From assembly GCF_029953635.1 (NCBI RefSeq), contig NZ_CP124543.1, forward strand, positions 5,621,455 through 5,685,454: a stretch of DNA of 64,000 nucleotides. Direction: 5' to 3'. Positions 17,416 through 25,970 of this stretch are shown here, piece by piece (position 1 is the stretch's first letter; each line of letters starts with the position of its first letter). The position numbers and the translations under genes are program-made. The notes beneath the pieces are model-generated. The model was not told the DNA's origin, searched no databases, and saw only the letters and a list, made by a program, of their open reading frames with translations. The DNA is from Halotia branconii CENA392. Its GTDB lineage: Bacteria > Cyanobacteriota > Cyanobacteriia > Cyanobacteriales > Nostocaceae.

Positions 17416-19035
17416 ATGCAAGAAGGAAGCTTTATTTGGAGTCATCTAGAAAAACAGCATCGCGCAGTTGACAAATGGGTTGATTGGGTGTGGCTGATAG
17501 GGTTGCTGTTGGCGGCAGTTTTACTATTTAGTATTAACCTTGGGGGGCTACCGCTGCGAGATTGGGATGAAGGGACTATGGCACATGTCGCCAGAGAAAT
17601 TTGGAGTGCGCCCTCAGGTTCTATGCATTGGCTTTACCCAACTCTAGGAGGCAAACCATATCACAACAAGCCGCCTTTGATGCACTTGCTGATTGCCTGG
17701 GCTTATTCCTTGGGAGGCGTAAACGAGTGGACAACACGCTTACCAGGGGCGATTTTAACAGCATTTTCCGTACCTTTGCTGTATTGCATTGGTCGAGAAA
17801 TATTTCGCCAACGTTGGGCAGCGATTTATAGCGCCTTGATTTATCTGACAATGCTACCCGTTGTGCGTCATGGCAGATTAGCAATGTTAGATGGCGCGGT
17901 AGTCAGTTTTTTGATGGTGATGATGTTGTGCGTGTTGCGATCGCGCCGAGATTTACGTTACTGTCTGGGTGTTGGCTTGGGTTTTGGGTTGATTTGTTTG
18001 ACTCAAGGCTTGTTAGGTGCGTTATTAGGTGCGATCGCGATCGTATTTTTATTTTGGGATACACCGAGATTACTCACCAGTTACTATTTTTGGACAGCTA
18101 TTTTACTTGGCAGTTTACCTGTAGCTTGTTGGTATAGCGCTCAACTATGGCATTATGGTTATACTTTTGCTCAAGTTGGGTTATTCAATCAATCCCTCAG
18201 CCGAATTGGTGCAGTTGGTAAAGCAGATACTGAACCAGTTTGGTACTATGTTATCGAACTTTTGAAATGGACATGGCCTTGGTTAATATTTTTACCACAA
18301 GCAGCCCGCTTAGTTTGGGAAAATCGTAACCTGAGTTGGGCAAAACTGATACTGGTATGGAGTGGTGTTTTTCTGCTGATAATTTCCCTACTAGGGACAA
18401 AACTGCCTTGGTATGTATTCCCTATTTATCCTAGTTTAGCTTTAGCTTTAGGTTCCCAGTTGGCTGAAACAGAAAACTCCCCCTTACTTGAGTCTTATCC
18501 TCGTAGCTGGGTAACTGGTTTTTCGATTTTGGCTGTGGTGGCTTCTGCTAGTAGTATTTATTTTAGTGGAGGTACAACGCCAAAAACCGACCTCCAGTTA
18601 ATTTTTGCAGCAGTAGCGGTGACTATGACTTTGGCAGCGATTTTGGCAGAACGAGGCGATGGGCAATTTCTGAAGATTTTGTTTTGGGGAAGTTATATTT
18701 CCCTGCTGCTATTGATGAAATCTAACTACTGGGTTTGGGAATTATGGCAAGCTTATCCAGTCAAACCAGTGGCAGCGATGATAGCACAGGCAAACCCATC
18801 TGTAAGTCAGATTTATACATCTTTTCCCCGTCATCGTCCCTCCTTGGATTTTTATAGTGATCGCACCATTATTCCCGCTTCAATTGGTGAATTGCAATAT
18901 TATTGGCACTACAACGGCCAACCCTATTTTCTCCTGAACGCATCTGCTTTAAACGAGCTAAAACTCGAATCAATGAAGAAAGTTGGCCAAGCAGAAGGTT
19001 GGATACTAATTACAAAAGATGCTGATCGTTTATAG
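17416..19035 (+). CDS. GT39/ArnT-type membrane glycosyltransferase
   Basis: A 539-residue integral membrane protein with about 11-12 hydrophobic segments. After the first helix, the periplasmic loop has LPLRDWDEGTMAHVAREIW, including the paired acidic residues Asp51 and Glu52 typical of GT-C enzymes of the dolichyl-phosphate-mannose/ArnT family. TKLPWYVFPIYPSLALALG in the middle is the common GT39 signature. The protein is expected to transfer a sugar from a polyprenyl-phosphate donor on the outer face of the plasma membrane. Donor and acceptor cannot be read from the sequence, and no glycan cluster surrounds the gene. Confidence 0.85.
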   Translation: MQEGSFIWSHLEKQHRAVDKWVDWVWLIGLLLAAVLLFSINLGGLPLRDWDEGTMAHVAREIWSAPSGSMHWLYPTLGGKPYHNKPPLMHLLIAWAYSLGGVNEWTTRLPGAILTAFSVPLLYCIGREIFRQRWAAIYSALIYLTMLPVVRHGRLAMLDGAVVSFLMVMMLCVLRSRRDLRYCLGVGLGFGLICLTQGLLGALLGAIAIVFLFWDTPRLLTSYYFWTAILLGSLPVACWYSAQLWHYGYTFAQVGLFNQSLSRIGAVGKADTEPVWYYVIELLKWTWPWLIFLPQAARLVWENRNLSWAKLILVWSGVFLLIISLLGTKLPWYVFPIYPSLALALGSQLAETENSPLLESYPRSWVTGFSILAVVASASSIYFSGGTTPKTDLQLIFAAVAVTMTLAAILAERGDGQFLKILFWGSYISLLLLMKSNYWVWELWQAYPVKPVAAMIAQANPSVSQIYTSFPRHRPSLDFYSDRTIIPASIGELQYYWHYNGQPYFLLNASALNELKLESMKKVGQAEGWILITKDADRL

Positions 19036-19089
19036 GGCATGGGGTATTTGTACTGAGCGTAGTCGAAGTATGGGACATGGTATGTATCA

Positions 19090-19674
19090 TTACGAACTAT
19101 GAATTAGGTTGCCGAGCGGAGTCGAGGTACGAATTACCAAACACTCGTTTTGCACCTTAGTCAGCATATCTTTGAAAGCGGGAGTATATTCACCATTTTC
19201 ATCTACAATCCTACGAAGTGTATACTCGCCAATCCGTGGAACTCCGCCAAACCAGACATTCTTGCGTTTCCAAGTATCTCCATTGTCAGAGTTTTCGCCT
19301 CGGCACATTGTGGCATCTATAATCCACCTGGGAACCGATATGCCAAATGCTAAAGGTGTAATTTGTGCTTGTTGTAATGTTGCATCTTCAAACTCAATTT
19401 TGTATGCAAACTGAGCTAATTTAGCACCAATAAGTAATAACCATCCCAGAATTGAATTATGAAATGTCCATTGCACTGGTGCAAAAACAGGTAGTACCAA
19501 GCTATTGTTTTGCGTGTCCCATTCTAGGTTGTACATTGTAATACAATCATCTGGAAGCGGATTGCCATCCATAAAAAACACGCCCTTAAGGACAGATGGT
19601 AATTTAGTTTGGGCGATCGGGATCATCCAGGTGGCAATATTGTCAAGTTGCTTGTTCTCGATTGATTCAGCCAT
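19090..19674 (-). CDS. protein of unknown function in lipoxygenase-P450 cluster
   Basis: A 194-residue protein when started at the ATG at 19674, one base after the P450 stop; a TTG at 19701 with AAGG upstream is an alternative and would overlap the P450 by 26 bases. It has one weakly hydrophobic segment (SILGWLLLIGAKLAQFAY) and a Trp-rich centre, but no motif I recognise. The tight coupling behind the P450 suggests a role in the same oxylipin pathway, for instance in substrate handling or a further conversion step. That is inference from position only. Confidence 0.6.
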   Translation of the reverse strand: MAESIENKQLDNIATWMIPIAQTKLPSVLKGVFFMDGNPLPDDCITMYNLEWDTQNNSLVLPVFAPVQWTFHNSILGWLLLIGAKLAQFAYKIEFEDATLQQAQITPLAFGISVPRWIIDATMCRGENSDNGDTWKRKNVWFGGVPRIGEYTLRRIVDENGEYTPAFKDMLTKVQNECLVIRTSTPLGNLIHSS

Positions 19675-19675
19675 A

Positions 19676-21034
19676 TTAATTATTTGTTGATTGTTGAGCA
19701 AAGCCTTGTAAGACTAAATCGTTAGGAGTAACAGCAGTTACTTTAGCAAAATCCCACTTGACTTCTGTAAATGAGTTCCATTGATAATTCTTAAACAAAT
19801 ACAAACAGAACATCTTGATTAAGCCAATCGATAAGGTTCTGCCGGGACAGGCTCGTTCGTGTCCTTCACCGTTCCAAGATAAAATATCTGTAAAATCCCG
19901 TGTCGCATCAAAATTATCGGGATTTTGGTATCTGTTCGAGTCACGGTTAGCCGTAAATATAGAACCAAGTAAACGAGTACCTTTTTGGAATGGACATTTT
20001 TGTCCTCCAATTTCAACCTCACCCGAATCAGTCGCAAGTTGGCTAACAAAGCGCACAGGTGGATAAAGACGAGCTGTTTCTAAAATCACTTGATTGATGA
20101 GTGTTGACTGTTCTAGAGCATATTTATTTACAGGTTCGTTGCCACTCCAGACAGTATTAATTTCTGAAATTACGTCATTTCTTAAAGCATTATCGAGACA
20201 TAAAACTCCAATCACAGATCCCAAAAGGGCGCTTGTCCCGGCAGTTCCGGCGATATGGATCATATCGAACACGCTGTTAGCAATCTGGTGTTCGTTTAAT
20301 TGATACTGAGCAGCCGTTTCCATGTAAGATGCCCACCGAGGAGATTGTTTGTAGCGCTCAATTAAATGCTGGCGATGTCGAGTACTTGGTGCTGTTTTAA
20401 TCGCGAGTAGATATTTACTAATAAAATTTGGCAAAGATGCGAGGGGCAAACCTTTGATGTAAGTACTCGATGCAACGATTTCTGATTCAGATAATGAAAT
20501 CTGCCAAATCAGTTGATGCAAAATCCCCAGCATCATTTTTGGTAAATCTTTGCCGATATGTAATTGTCCTTGTTTGGCAGCTGCTGATAAACTTTGATCA
20601 ACTAACTTAGCGATCGCCCCAGCGTGTTCATAAGGATCTGGTAATGCTTGCAAGAATACAGCCAGAACCCCTGTATGTTCATTACCATTCATCCCCAAAC
20701 TCAATGGATTGTTGAGCAGATAACTAGGAGCTAATATTCTAATGATGCCTAAATCATTTCCCCGTACTTGTGGCTCAGTCTGCATTAGTTCCTTGACTTG
20801 AGAATGATTGACGTGCATAATTGCTTGGTCTACCGCAAAAAATTTGTCTCCGATATATTGCTTGCGAATATAGAGAAAATCTCTCCACGCCCTCAACATC
20901 ACTAAAGCTTCGGTGTAATAAAGACGTAAGCGCAAAAGCTTACCAATTGCCGTGTCATAACCAACTTTAGCCAAACGATAAGAAAGCTGAATTTGGCGAT
21001 CGTGACTTTTAAGGACTTTATCTTTAAGTTCCAT
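19676..21034 (-). CDS. cytochrome P450 (heme-thiolate enzyme), likely oxylipin-modifying
   Basis: A 452-residue protein from the ATG at 21034, chosen because AGGTG lies seven bases upstream (a GTG three codons earlier is open). The heme-binding region is WNGEGHERACPGRTLS with ligand Cys396, and the K-helix has ETAR (319-322). The I-helix sequence FDMIHIAGTAGTSALLG lacks the usual acid-threonine pair used for oxygen activation in monooxygenases. CYP74-like and related fatty acid hydroperoxide isomerases also lack it. A lipoxygenase gene lies directly upstream in the same direction, so the natural substrate may be a fatty acid hydroperoxide. No ferredoxin or reductase gene is nearby. Confidence 0.8.
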   Translation of the reverse strand: MELKDKVLKSHDRQIQLSYRLAKVGYDTAIGKLLRLRLYYTEALVMLRAWRDFLYIRKQYIGDKFFAVDQAIMHVNHSQVKELMQTEPQVRGNDLGIIRILAPSYLLNNPLSLGMNGNEHTGVLAVFLQALPDPYEHAGAIAKLVDQSLSAAAKQGQLHIGKDLPKMMLGILHQLIWQISLSESEIVASSTYIKGLPLASLPNFISKYLLAIKTAPSTRHRQHLIERYKQSPRWASYMETAAQYQLNEHQIANSVFDMIHIAGTAGTSALLGSVIGVLCLDNALRNDVISEINTVWSGNEPVNKYALEQSTLINQVILETARLYPPVRFVSQLATDSGEVEIGGQKCPFQKGTRLLGSIFTANRDSNRYQNPDNFDATRDFTDILSWNGEGHERACPGRTLSIGLIKMFCLYLFKNYQWNSFTEVKWDFAKVTAVTPNDLVLQGFAQQSTNN

Positions 21035-21139
21035 AATATTCACCTATGATTACAACTTGGATAGTTCGTATTAAGACTCTTACTCTCTGCGCCTTTGCTT
21101 ACTGAGCGCAGTCGAAGTATGCGTCTGTGCGTGTTAGCG

Positions 21140-21207
21140 TAAAGCCTACGGCATAGCTTCGCTTAACGCGTAGCGTCTCGTAGAGAAGCGGGGCGTAGCC
21201 CGATAAA
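21140..21207. repeat. dispersed palindromic repeat (GCGTCTCGTAGAGAAGC type)
   Basis: GCGTAGCGTCTCGTAGAGAAG with GGGCGTAGCCCG next to it forms imperfect palindromes. The same element recurs at about 53720-53762 and in a diverged form at 39885-39935. It sits between the lipoxygenase and P450 genes, which lengthens their spacing to about 190 bases. Confidence 0.7.
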
Positions 21208-21223
21208 AGCAACACCTTTGAAA

Positions 21224-23104
21224 TTAGATATTAATGCTTTGAGGAATTTTAGAAGGTAACAAATACTCATATAGTGGACGGTGCAAATTACGCTTATTTA
21301 TGGTATCCTCTACCTTTTGCAGATTGTTTTGGAATGTCTGCAATAAAGGTTTTACCAGTGGATCTTTGAAATATCCCTGCGGATAATCACCGAGCCTGTT
21401 GTAATATACAGATCCCAGTAAACTCAGCAAATTGTATTGCCGTTGTGCCTGATTTAAGGGTGAAAGCAAATTGAAGTAGTCTTGTTCAGTAACTTCTGTT
21501 CCCAAAATTGAAGCTGGCAAATAACCCGCTAATGGTAAGGCTGCGGCATAACCCATTAAATCTTTTTGGGGAAAATTCACCGCCGCATGTTGAGCGCTGG
21601 CTGTGAAAATAATCAGCGTCGCGGCATCAATTAAGTAGTTCCGCGTCTGGATGCCGCCATCTTCACCAAAATCGGGCATCCGACCACCATCGTATGCTTG
21701 AATTTCGGCTGCCCAAGCTTGGAGGGCTGCATCTTTTTGGATGTCTGCATCTGTAGTGTAGTAAAGTTTCAGGTAGTCTGTAACCCATTGATGAATAGCA
21801 TCCCAGACCAACAAAGCATCATCCCGGTAGGGATACACAGGTAGCAAGTTGGCATCGTCTACACCACGTTGCTGGAATTGCTTTGGTAACATGGCATTCT
21901 TGAAGCCATAGCTTTGCAATCCGTAGACTGCTAAAACACGAGAGTTATCAATCGTTGATGCGAGTAATCTATCGACTCCACCGCCAGGGGTAATTAAGCT
22001 ACGTTGAGCAGCATCGTTAATTGCTAATGTACCCTCAAAATGCGGGTGTAGTAGCAGTCTTAGAGGATGGCTGAGTGGTAATTGTCGATAAGTTGCTATG
22101 ACAAAGACACCAACAAATAGATGTGTTCTACTAAGGTGGGTAACGGCTTCTTGAATATTGGCATCTGCAATCTGAACAACTGTTTTGGCAAATAGCCAAG
22201 CGTATTTACCAGATTTAGGAGTAACTATGGGATAATCTGGACTTGGAGTTTGCCCACATTGAATAGCAACTGGCCGCAGTAGACGGTTAGGGTCTGAACC
22301 TCTAGGTAACGCAAACAGGGCTAAGGGAGCATAAATATATTTTTGCTCACCTGGGTATGTACCATTGATAGCATTCTCTAAAATTTTATAGTCTGCTAGG
22401 TATAGTCTGCCTTCTGCTTGAGCTGCTGCTAAGGAATCGTCACTTCCCATTACTGCTTGGTAATGCTCATCTGTGACTGGAAAGCGATCGCCCAGATTAA
22501 TTACCCGTTCGATCATCACAGGATTGTAACCAGCTACTCGCATGTAGGCAAATACTTGATCTTCTTGGAAATTTTGGGCGATCGCTGGCAATTCGATCAT
22601 CGGGAACAACTTTTCGTAGTCTTTTAGATTGCTGACATGGCCTGTGGGCTGTCCTTCATATAAAAGAGCAATTACTCGATTTAAAGCATCTCTGAGAATC
22701 AATACTCCGTTGTCTCTTAGAAGAGAAAACAACAAATCATCTAGTTCTCGAAAATCTTTGGATATTCCTTTAATCAGAAACTGGGGAATAATTTGTAAAA
22801 GCCTAGCAACAATGCTGATTCGGGCTGGTATCGCTCCCTTAATCAATGCTTCAAGGATAAACATTTGGATATCATCGCGGATAGACTGAGAACCGCGATT
22901 ACCCCGATTGGTGATTAGGGTATTAACGAAAATAGCTCGTAACTGTTCGGCTAATAAACAATACCAATTGGTAGAAAAGCGTTCCGCAGCCGGAACCTCA
23001 TCCACCATCGCGATCGGCGGAATATGAGTGTAGTTGTATTGATATTCTTGCCTAGCTAAGTCTAGGCTATTAGTGATCGGATTATCTGATGATGCAGCAG
23101 TCAT
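21224..23104 (-). CDS. lipoxygenase
   Basis: A 626-residue lipoxygenase, an iron dioxygenase converting polyunsaturated fatty acids to hydroperoxides. The iron ligands are all visible: His323 and His328 in THLSRTHL, His506 and Asn510 in QHAAVNFPQ, and the C-terminal isoleucine (sequence ends SINI). The region LPLSHPLRLLLHPHFEGTL is the classic LOX core. An N-terminal PLAT domain is absent, as in many bacterial forms. The ATG at 23104 was chosen because AGGAG lies eight bases upstream; an earlier start at 23143 has no such site. It is the first gene of a probable operon with the P450 and an unknown protein. Regiospecificity is unknown. Confidence 0.95.
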   Translation of the reverse strand: MTAASSDNPITNSLDLARQEYQYNYTHIPPIAMVDEVPAAERFSTNWYCLLAEQLRAIFVNTLITNRGNRGSQSIRDDIQMFILEALIKGAIPARISIVARLLQIIPQFLIKGISKDFRELDDLLFSLLRDNGVLILRDALNRVIALLYEGQPTGHVSNLKDYEKLFPMIELPAIAQNFQEDQVFAYMRVAGYNPVMIERVINLGDRFPVTDEHYQAVMGSDDSLAAAQAEGRLYLADYKILENAINGTYPGEQKYIYAPLALFALPRGSDPNRLLRPVAIQCGQTPSPDYPIVTPKSGKYAWLFAKTVVQIADANIQEAVTHLSRTHLFVGVFVIATYRQLPLSHPLRLLLHPHFEGTLAINDAAQRSLITPGGGVDRLLASTIDNSRVLAVYGLQSYGFKNAMLPKQFQQRGVDDANLLPVYPYRDDALLVWDAIHQWVTDYLKLYYTTDADIQKDAALQAWAAEIQAYDGGRMPDFGEDGGIQTRNYLIDAATLIIFTASAQHAAVNFPQKDLMGYAAALPLAGYLPASILGTEVTEQDYFNLLSPLNQAQRQYNLLSLLGSVYYNRLGDYPQGYFKDPLVKPLLQTFQNNLQKVEDTINKRNLHRPLYEYLLPSKIPQSINI

Positions 23105-23309
23105 GGACACTCCTCGCGTATAGTGGCTCGAAGAGAACTTCAAAAGTTAACTGAAAAAATACCTCATAGAATTTTTTGTTGATTAAGCTGATAGTCTAAA
23201 AACTTTTACGACTTCAACAGTCTATAGCTACACTAGTTTGGGTGAGCTAAAAGCATTATCGCAACCAAATTTAAAATTGTGGTTTTTTGAAAAGAAATTT
23301 TATAAGATT

Positions 23310-23435
23310 AGGACTTACGCAAAACTAACGCAATTTCGTCATTACGAGCGATAGCGACGTAATCGCAAAAATCCTGCGATTGCTTCCCTACACTTCGTTT
23401 CGGTCGCAATGACGATTTGGGCTTGCGTAAGTCCT
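23310..23435. repeat. MITE-like element with 13-bp perfect terminal inverted repeats
   Basis: A 126-bp element begins AGGACTTACGCAA (23310-23322) and ends with its exact complement TTGCGTAAGTCCT (23423-23435). Inner sequences also pair (CGTCATTACGAGCGATAGCG versus GGTCGCAATGACG), so the whole can fold into one long hairpin. It has no coding capacity and lies between the lipoxygenase promoter and the DAHP synthase terminator. Confidence 0.8.
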
Positions 23436-23442
23436 GAAGTTC

Positions 23443-23473
23443 TGAAAAAAGGCAGCTGGGCTGCCTTTTTTTA
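23443..23473. terminator. bidirectional rho-independent terminator
   Basis: AAAAAAGGCAGC-tggg-GCTGCCTTTTTTT is a near-perfect hairpin with T runs on both strands. It lies about 215 bases downstream of the DAHP synthase gene (minus strand) and would stop that transcript. Confidence 0.8.
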
Positions 23474-23686
23474 ATGGATATTATTCTTAATTTATTTACT
23501 TTAGTAAGCTAATCGTCATTTAAATTGCATCATGTTAATGGTAATAAAAACTGCAAACCCTCTCCCTTGCCCCCTGCTCCCTGCCCCCCTGCGGCCTCAA
23601 TGTGCAAATTAAATGTTTAACAGCTTAAGTATGCTGTTTTGACTTTTTTTGTGGAGCGATCGCAACCATACTTACAAAGTATCTTC

Positions 23687-24745
23687 TCAAGCTAATACAG
23701 TAGCTACTTGAGGCCAACGTCCTACTGCCTTACCAATCACGGCTAATTCTTGCATCAAGTAATCGAAACGCTCTGGTGTTAGAGACTGGGGGCCATCAGA
23801 TAAAGCTTTAGTGGGGTTGGGGTGAACCTCAATCATTAAAGAATCAGTTCCAGCGGCGATCGCGGCCATGGCCATTGCAGGCACAAATTCAGACCAACCT
23901 GTACCGTGGCTGGGGTCAATCATAATTGGCAAGTGAGTCAGCTTTCGCAATACTGGTACGACCGATAGATCCAGGGTATTGCGGGTGTGCTGGCGGTCAA
24001 AGGTGCGAATGCCTCGCTCACATAAAATTACATTGGGATTTCCTGCTGCCAAAATATACTCAGCTGCCATCAACCAATCTTCAATTGTTGCTGCCATTCC
24101 CCGCTTCAAGAGAACTGGTTTCGACTGCGCCCCTACTTTTTTCAGCAAGGAGAAATTCTGCATATTCCTTGCTCCTACCTGAATCACATCAGCAATTTCA
24201 GCAATTTTATCTAGTTCAGCAGCATCCATTACTTCTGTAATAATGCCCAGTCCGCTAACTTCCCGCGCTTTTGCCAATAATTCTAAGGCACTCTCGCCAT
24301 GTCCTTGAAAGGCATAAGGTGAAGTCCGGGGTTTATATGCTCCACCACGCAAAAACTTTGCTCCTGCGGCTTTGACACGCTGGGCTGTTTCTACAATCAT
24401 GGCTTCGTTCTCGACAGAGCAAGGGCCAGCAACAACTACCAAAGGATGATGTTCCCCAAATACAACTTGCCCATCGGGAATATTGACCACAACCTCAGAA
24501 GCTTCACCATGACGGTACTGACGGCTAACTCGTTTGTAGGGCAGTTCTACTCGCAATACTTGCTCAATCCAAGGGCTAATTTCTTGAATTTGTAATGGAT
24601 CTAAATTTGCAGTTTCACCGACTAAACCAATTACTACTTTGTGTTGACCAACAATTTTTTCTGGTGTTAGCCCCCAGCCCATTAATTCCTTGCTAATCCG
24701 GTTGATTTCTGCTTCTGGGGAACCAGTTTTCATAACTACGATCAT
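23687..24745 (-). CDS. aroF: DAHP synthase, type I beta (AroF/AroA-Bacillus type)
   Basis: A 352-residue 3-deoxy-7-phosphoheptulonate synthase, the first step of the shikimate pathway. The start at 24745 (MIVVMKTGS) was chosen because it fits the family; an upstream extension is AT-rich and has no site. Residues 1-85 form the ferredoxin-like N-terminal regulatory domain, then a TIM barrel with VVVAGPCSVENEAM, KFLRGGAYKPRTSPYAFQG and IMIDPSHGTGW, all type I beta signatures. This subfamily is insensitive to, or differently regulated from, the E. coli AroFGH type. A second DAHP synthase of the other subclass lies at 31811. Confidence 0.92.
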   Translation of the reverse strand: MIVVMKTGSPEAEINRISKELMGWGLTPEKIVGQHKVVIGLVGETANLDPLQIQEISPWIEQVLRVELPYKRVSRQYRHGEASEVVVNIPDGQVVFGEHHPLVVVAGPCSVENEAMIVETAQRVKAAGAKFLRGGAYKPRTSPYAFQGHGESALELLAKAREVSGLGIITEVMDAAELDKIAEIADVIQVGARNMQNFSLLKKVGAQSKPVLLKRGMAATIEDWLMAAEYILAAGNPNVILCERGIRTFDRQHTRNTLDLSVVPVLRKLTHLPIMIDPSHGTGWSEFVPAMAMAAIAAGTDSLMIEVHPNPTKALSDGPQSLTPERFDYLMQELAVIGKAVGRWPQVATVLA

Positions 24746-24994
24746 ATTTAATTCCCTGATTAGGTTAAGAGTAAATGTGTTTTTTATGTAATTTAATTTA
24801 GTGCAATTTATTAAACGCGACAATCTACAGCTAGGCTAAATATCTAGCACTCAGTGGCATTATTACTAAATATTGGGTTTAATAACTGACCATAAATTTT
24901 TATTTAGCAATGTTGAAGTTTAAAATGCCAACTTCAACATTTACTTTGGAATTTACCCAACACCGCAGCTACACCCTAGCTGAATGCCAAATCA

Positions 24995-25489
24995 TCATAC
25001 GTTCTTTTGCCGAGTTTCGCGCCAAACCTCTACCATTCGTCCCCAGTTGGTGCTAAATTCACCTAAACCTAGAAGACTGCCGACTCTTTCTTCATCCCAA
25101 GAGGCAGAGAGAACACCATAAGTTATCCCCAATACCCCTAAACCAAATAATCCCATATTCACCAGTAATACAGCGATGGGAGGTAGTTTGATGTCAGAGT
25201 AAGTGGCAAGTAGATAGCTCACCACTAAGGAGGCAATACCCAAAACTGTGGGTATACCACAGAACCCGGCCACGCGCCGGATCATCCTCTGGCTGACCAC
25301 TTTTGGAATAGCCATCTCTTCTTTAGTGTAAGATGGCTGTTTAGTAGCCTGCTTTTCAGAGTTTTTGGGCTGCGCTGGTGGCTTACTTGCAGCTTTTACA
25401 GGTTTTTGGCGCTTTTTTTTCGGTTCAAAGGGTAAGCGACCTTCTGAAGGAGGAGTTTCGCTGACGCGATCAGATTCTTCAGCAGACAT
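24995..25489 (-). CDS. PAM68-family photosystem II assembly protein
   Basis: A 164-residue protein with a highly charged N terminus (PKKKRQKPVKAASKPP, residues 23-38) and two membrane helices (about 93-115 and 122-145). The ending WGRMVEVW and the stretch IPKVVSQRMIRRVAGFCGIP match PAM68, which assists early photosystem II assembly and chlorophyll insertion into CP47 in thylakoid membranes. It begins 12 bases after the rpsO stop codon (both minus strand), so it is probably co-transcribed with rpsO, as commonly seen in cyanobacteria. Confidence 0.88.
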   Translation of the reverse strand: MSAEESDRVSETPPSEGRLPFEPKKKRQKPVKAASKPPAQPKNSEKQATKQPSYTKEEMAIPKVVSQRMIRRVAGFCGIPTVLGIASLVVSYLLATYSDIKLPPIAVLLVNMGLFGLGVLGITYGVLSASWDEERVGSLLGLGEFSTNWGRMVEVWRETRQKNV

Positions 25490-25501
25490 AAGCGGTAGTT
25501 C

Positions 25502-25771
25502 CTATCCACGAATACCAAGACGAGCAATCAAAGCTTGATACTTTTCCCGATTTTCCTGTTGAACATAAGCTAGAAGACGTTTGCGTTGACCAATGATCTT
25601 TAACAATCCCCGGCGGGAAGAGTGGTCTTTTTTGTTTGCTTGCAGATGCAAGGTAAGACGCTGAATGCGCTCAGTCAGCATTGCAATTTGAACATCGGCA
25701 GAGCCAGTGTCAGTCTCGTGAACTTGGTAGTTGGAAATTAATTCTTGTTTGCGCTGTTGCGTCAGAGCCAT
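25502..25771 (-). CDS. rpsO: 30S ribosomal protein S15
   Basis: An 89-residue S15, the standard length when started at the ATG at 25771 (MALTQQRKQELI). The signature ETDTGSADVQIAMLTERI and the basic helix KKDHSSRRGLLKIIGQRKRLL are present. S15 binds 16S rRNA early in 30S assembly. It precedes the PAM68 gene, with 12 bases between them. Confidence 0.97.
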   Translation of the reverse strand: MALTQQRKQELISNYQVHETDTGSADVQIAMLTERIQRLTLHLQANKKDHSSRRGLLKIIGQRKRLLAYVQQENREKYQALIARLGIRG

Positions 25772-25970
25772 GATCGATTCAAGTAAGATTTTTTCTAAAT
25801 GTGTGCAGCAGTCTCTCATGATATCACAGCAGCTATTGAGGTGTATGTGGTATTAACCTTGCTATTAAGTTAATGGCAGTTAGGAGCCAGGAATCAAGAG
25901 AATTAAGCAAAAATCTTCCTTCACACGCATTCGTGGAGCGTTCCGTAAGAAAGCTTTGAAGATGAAAGTG

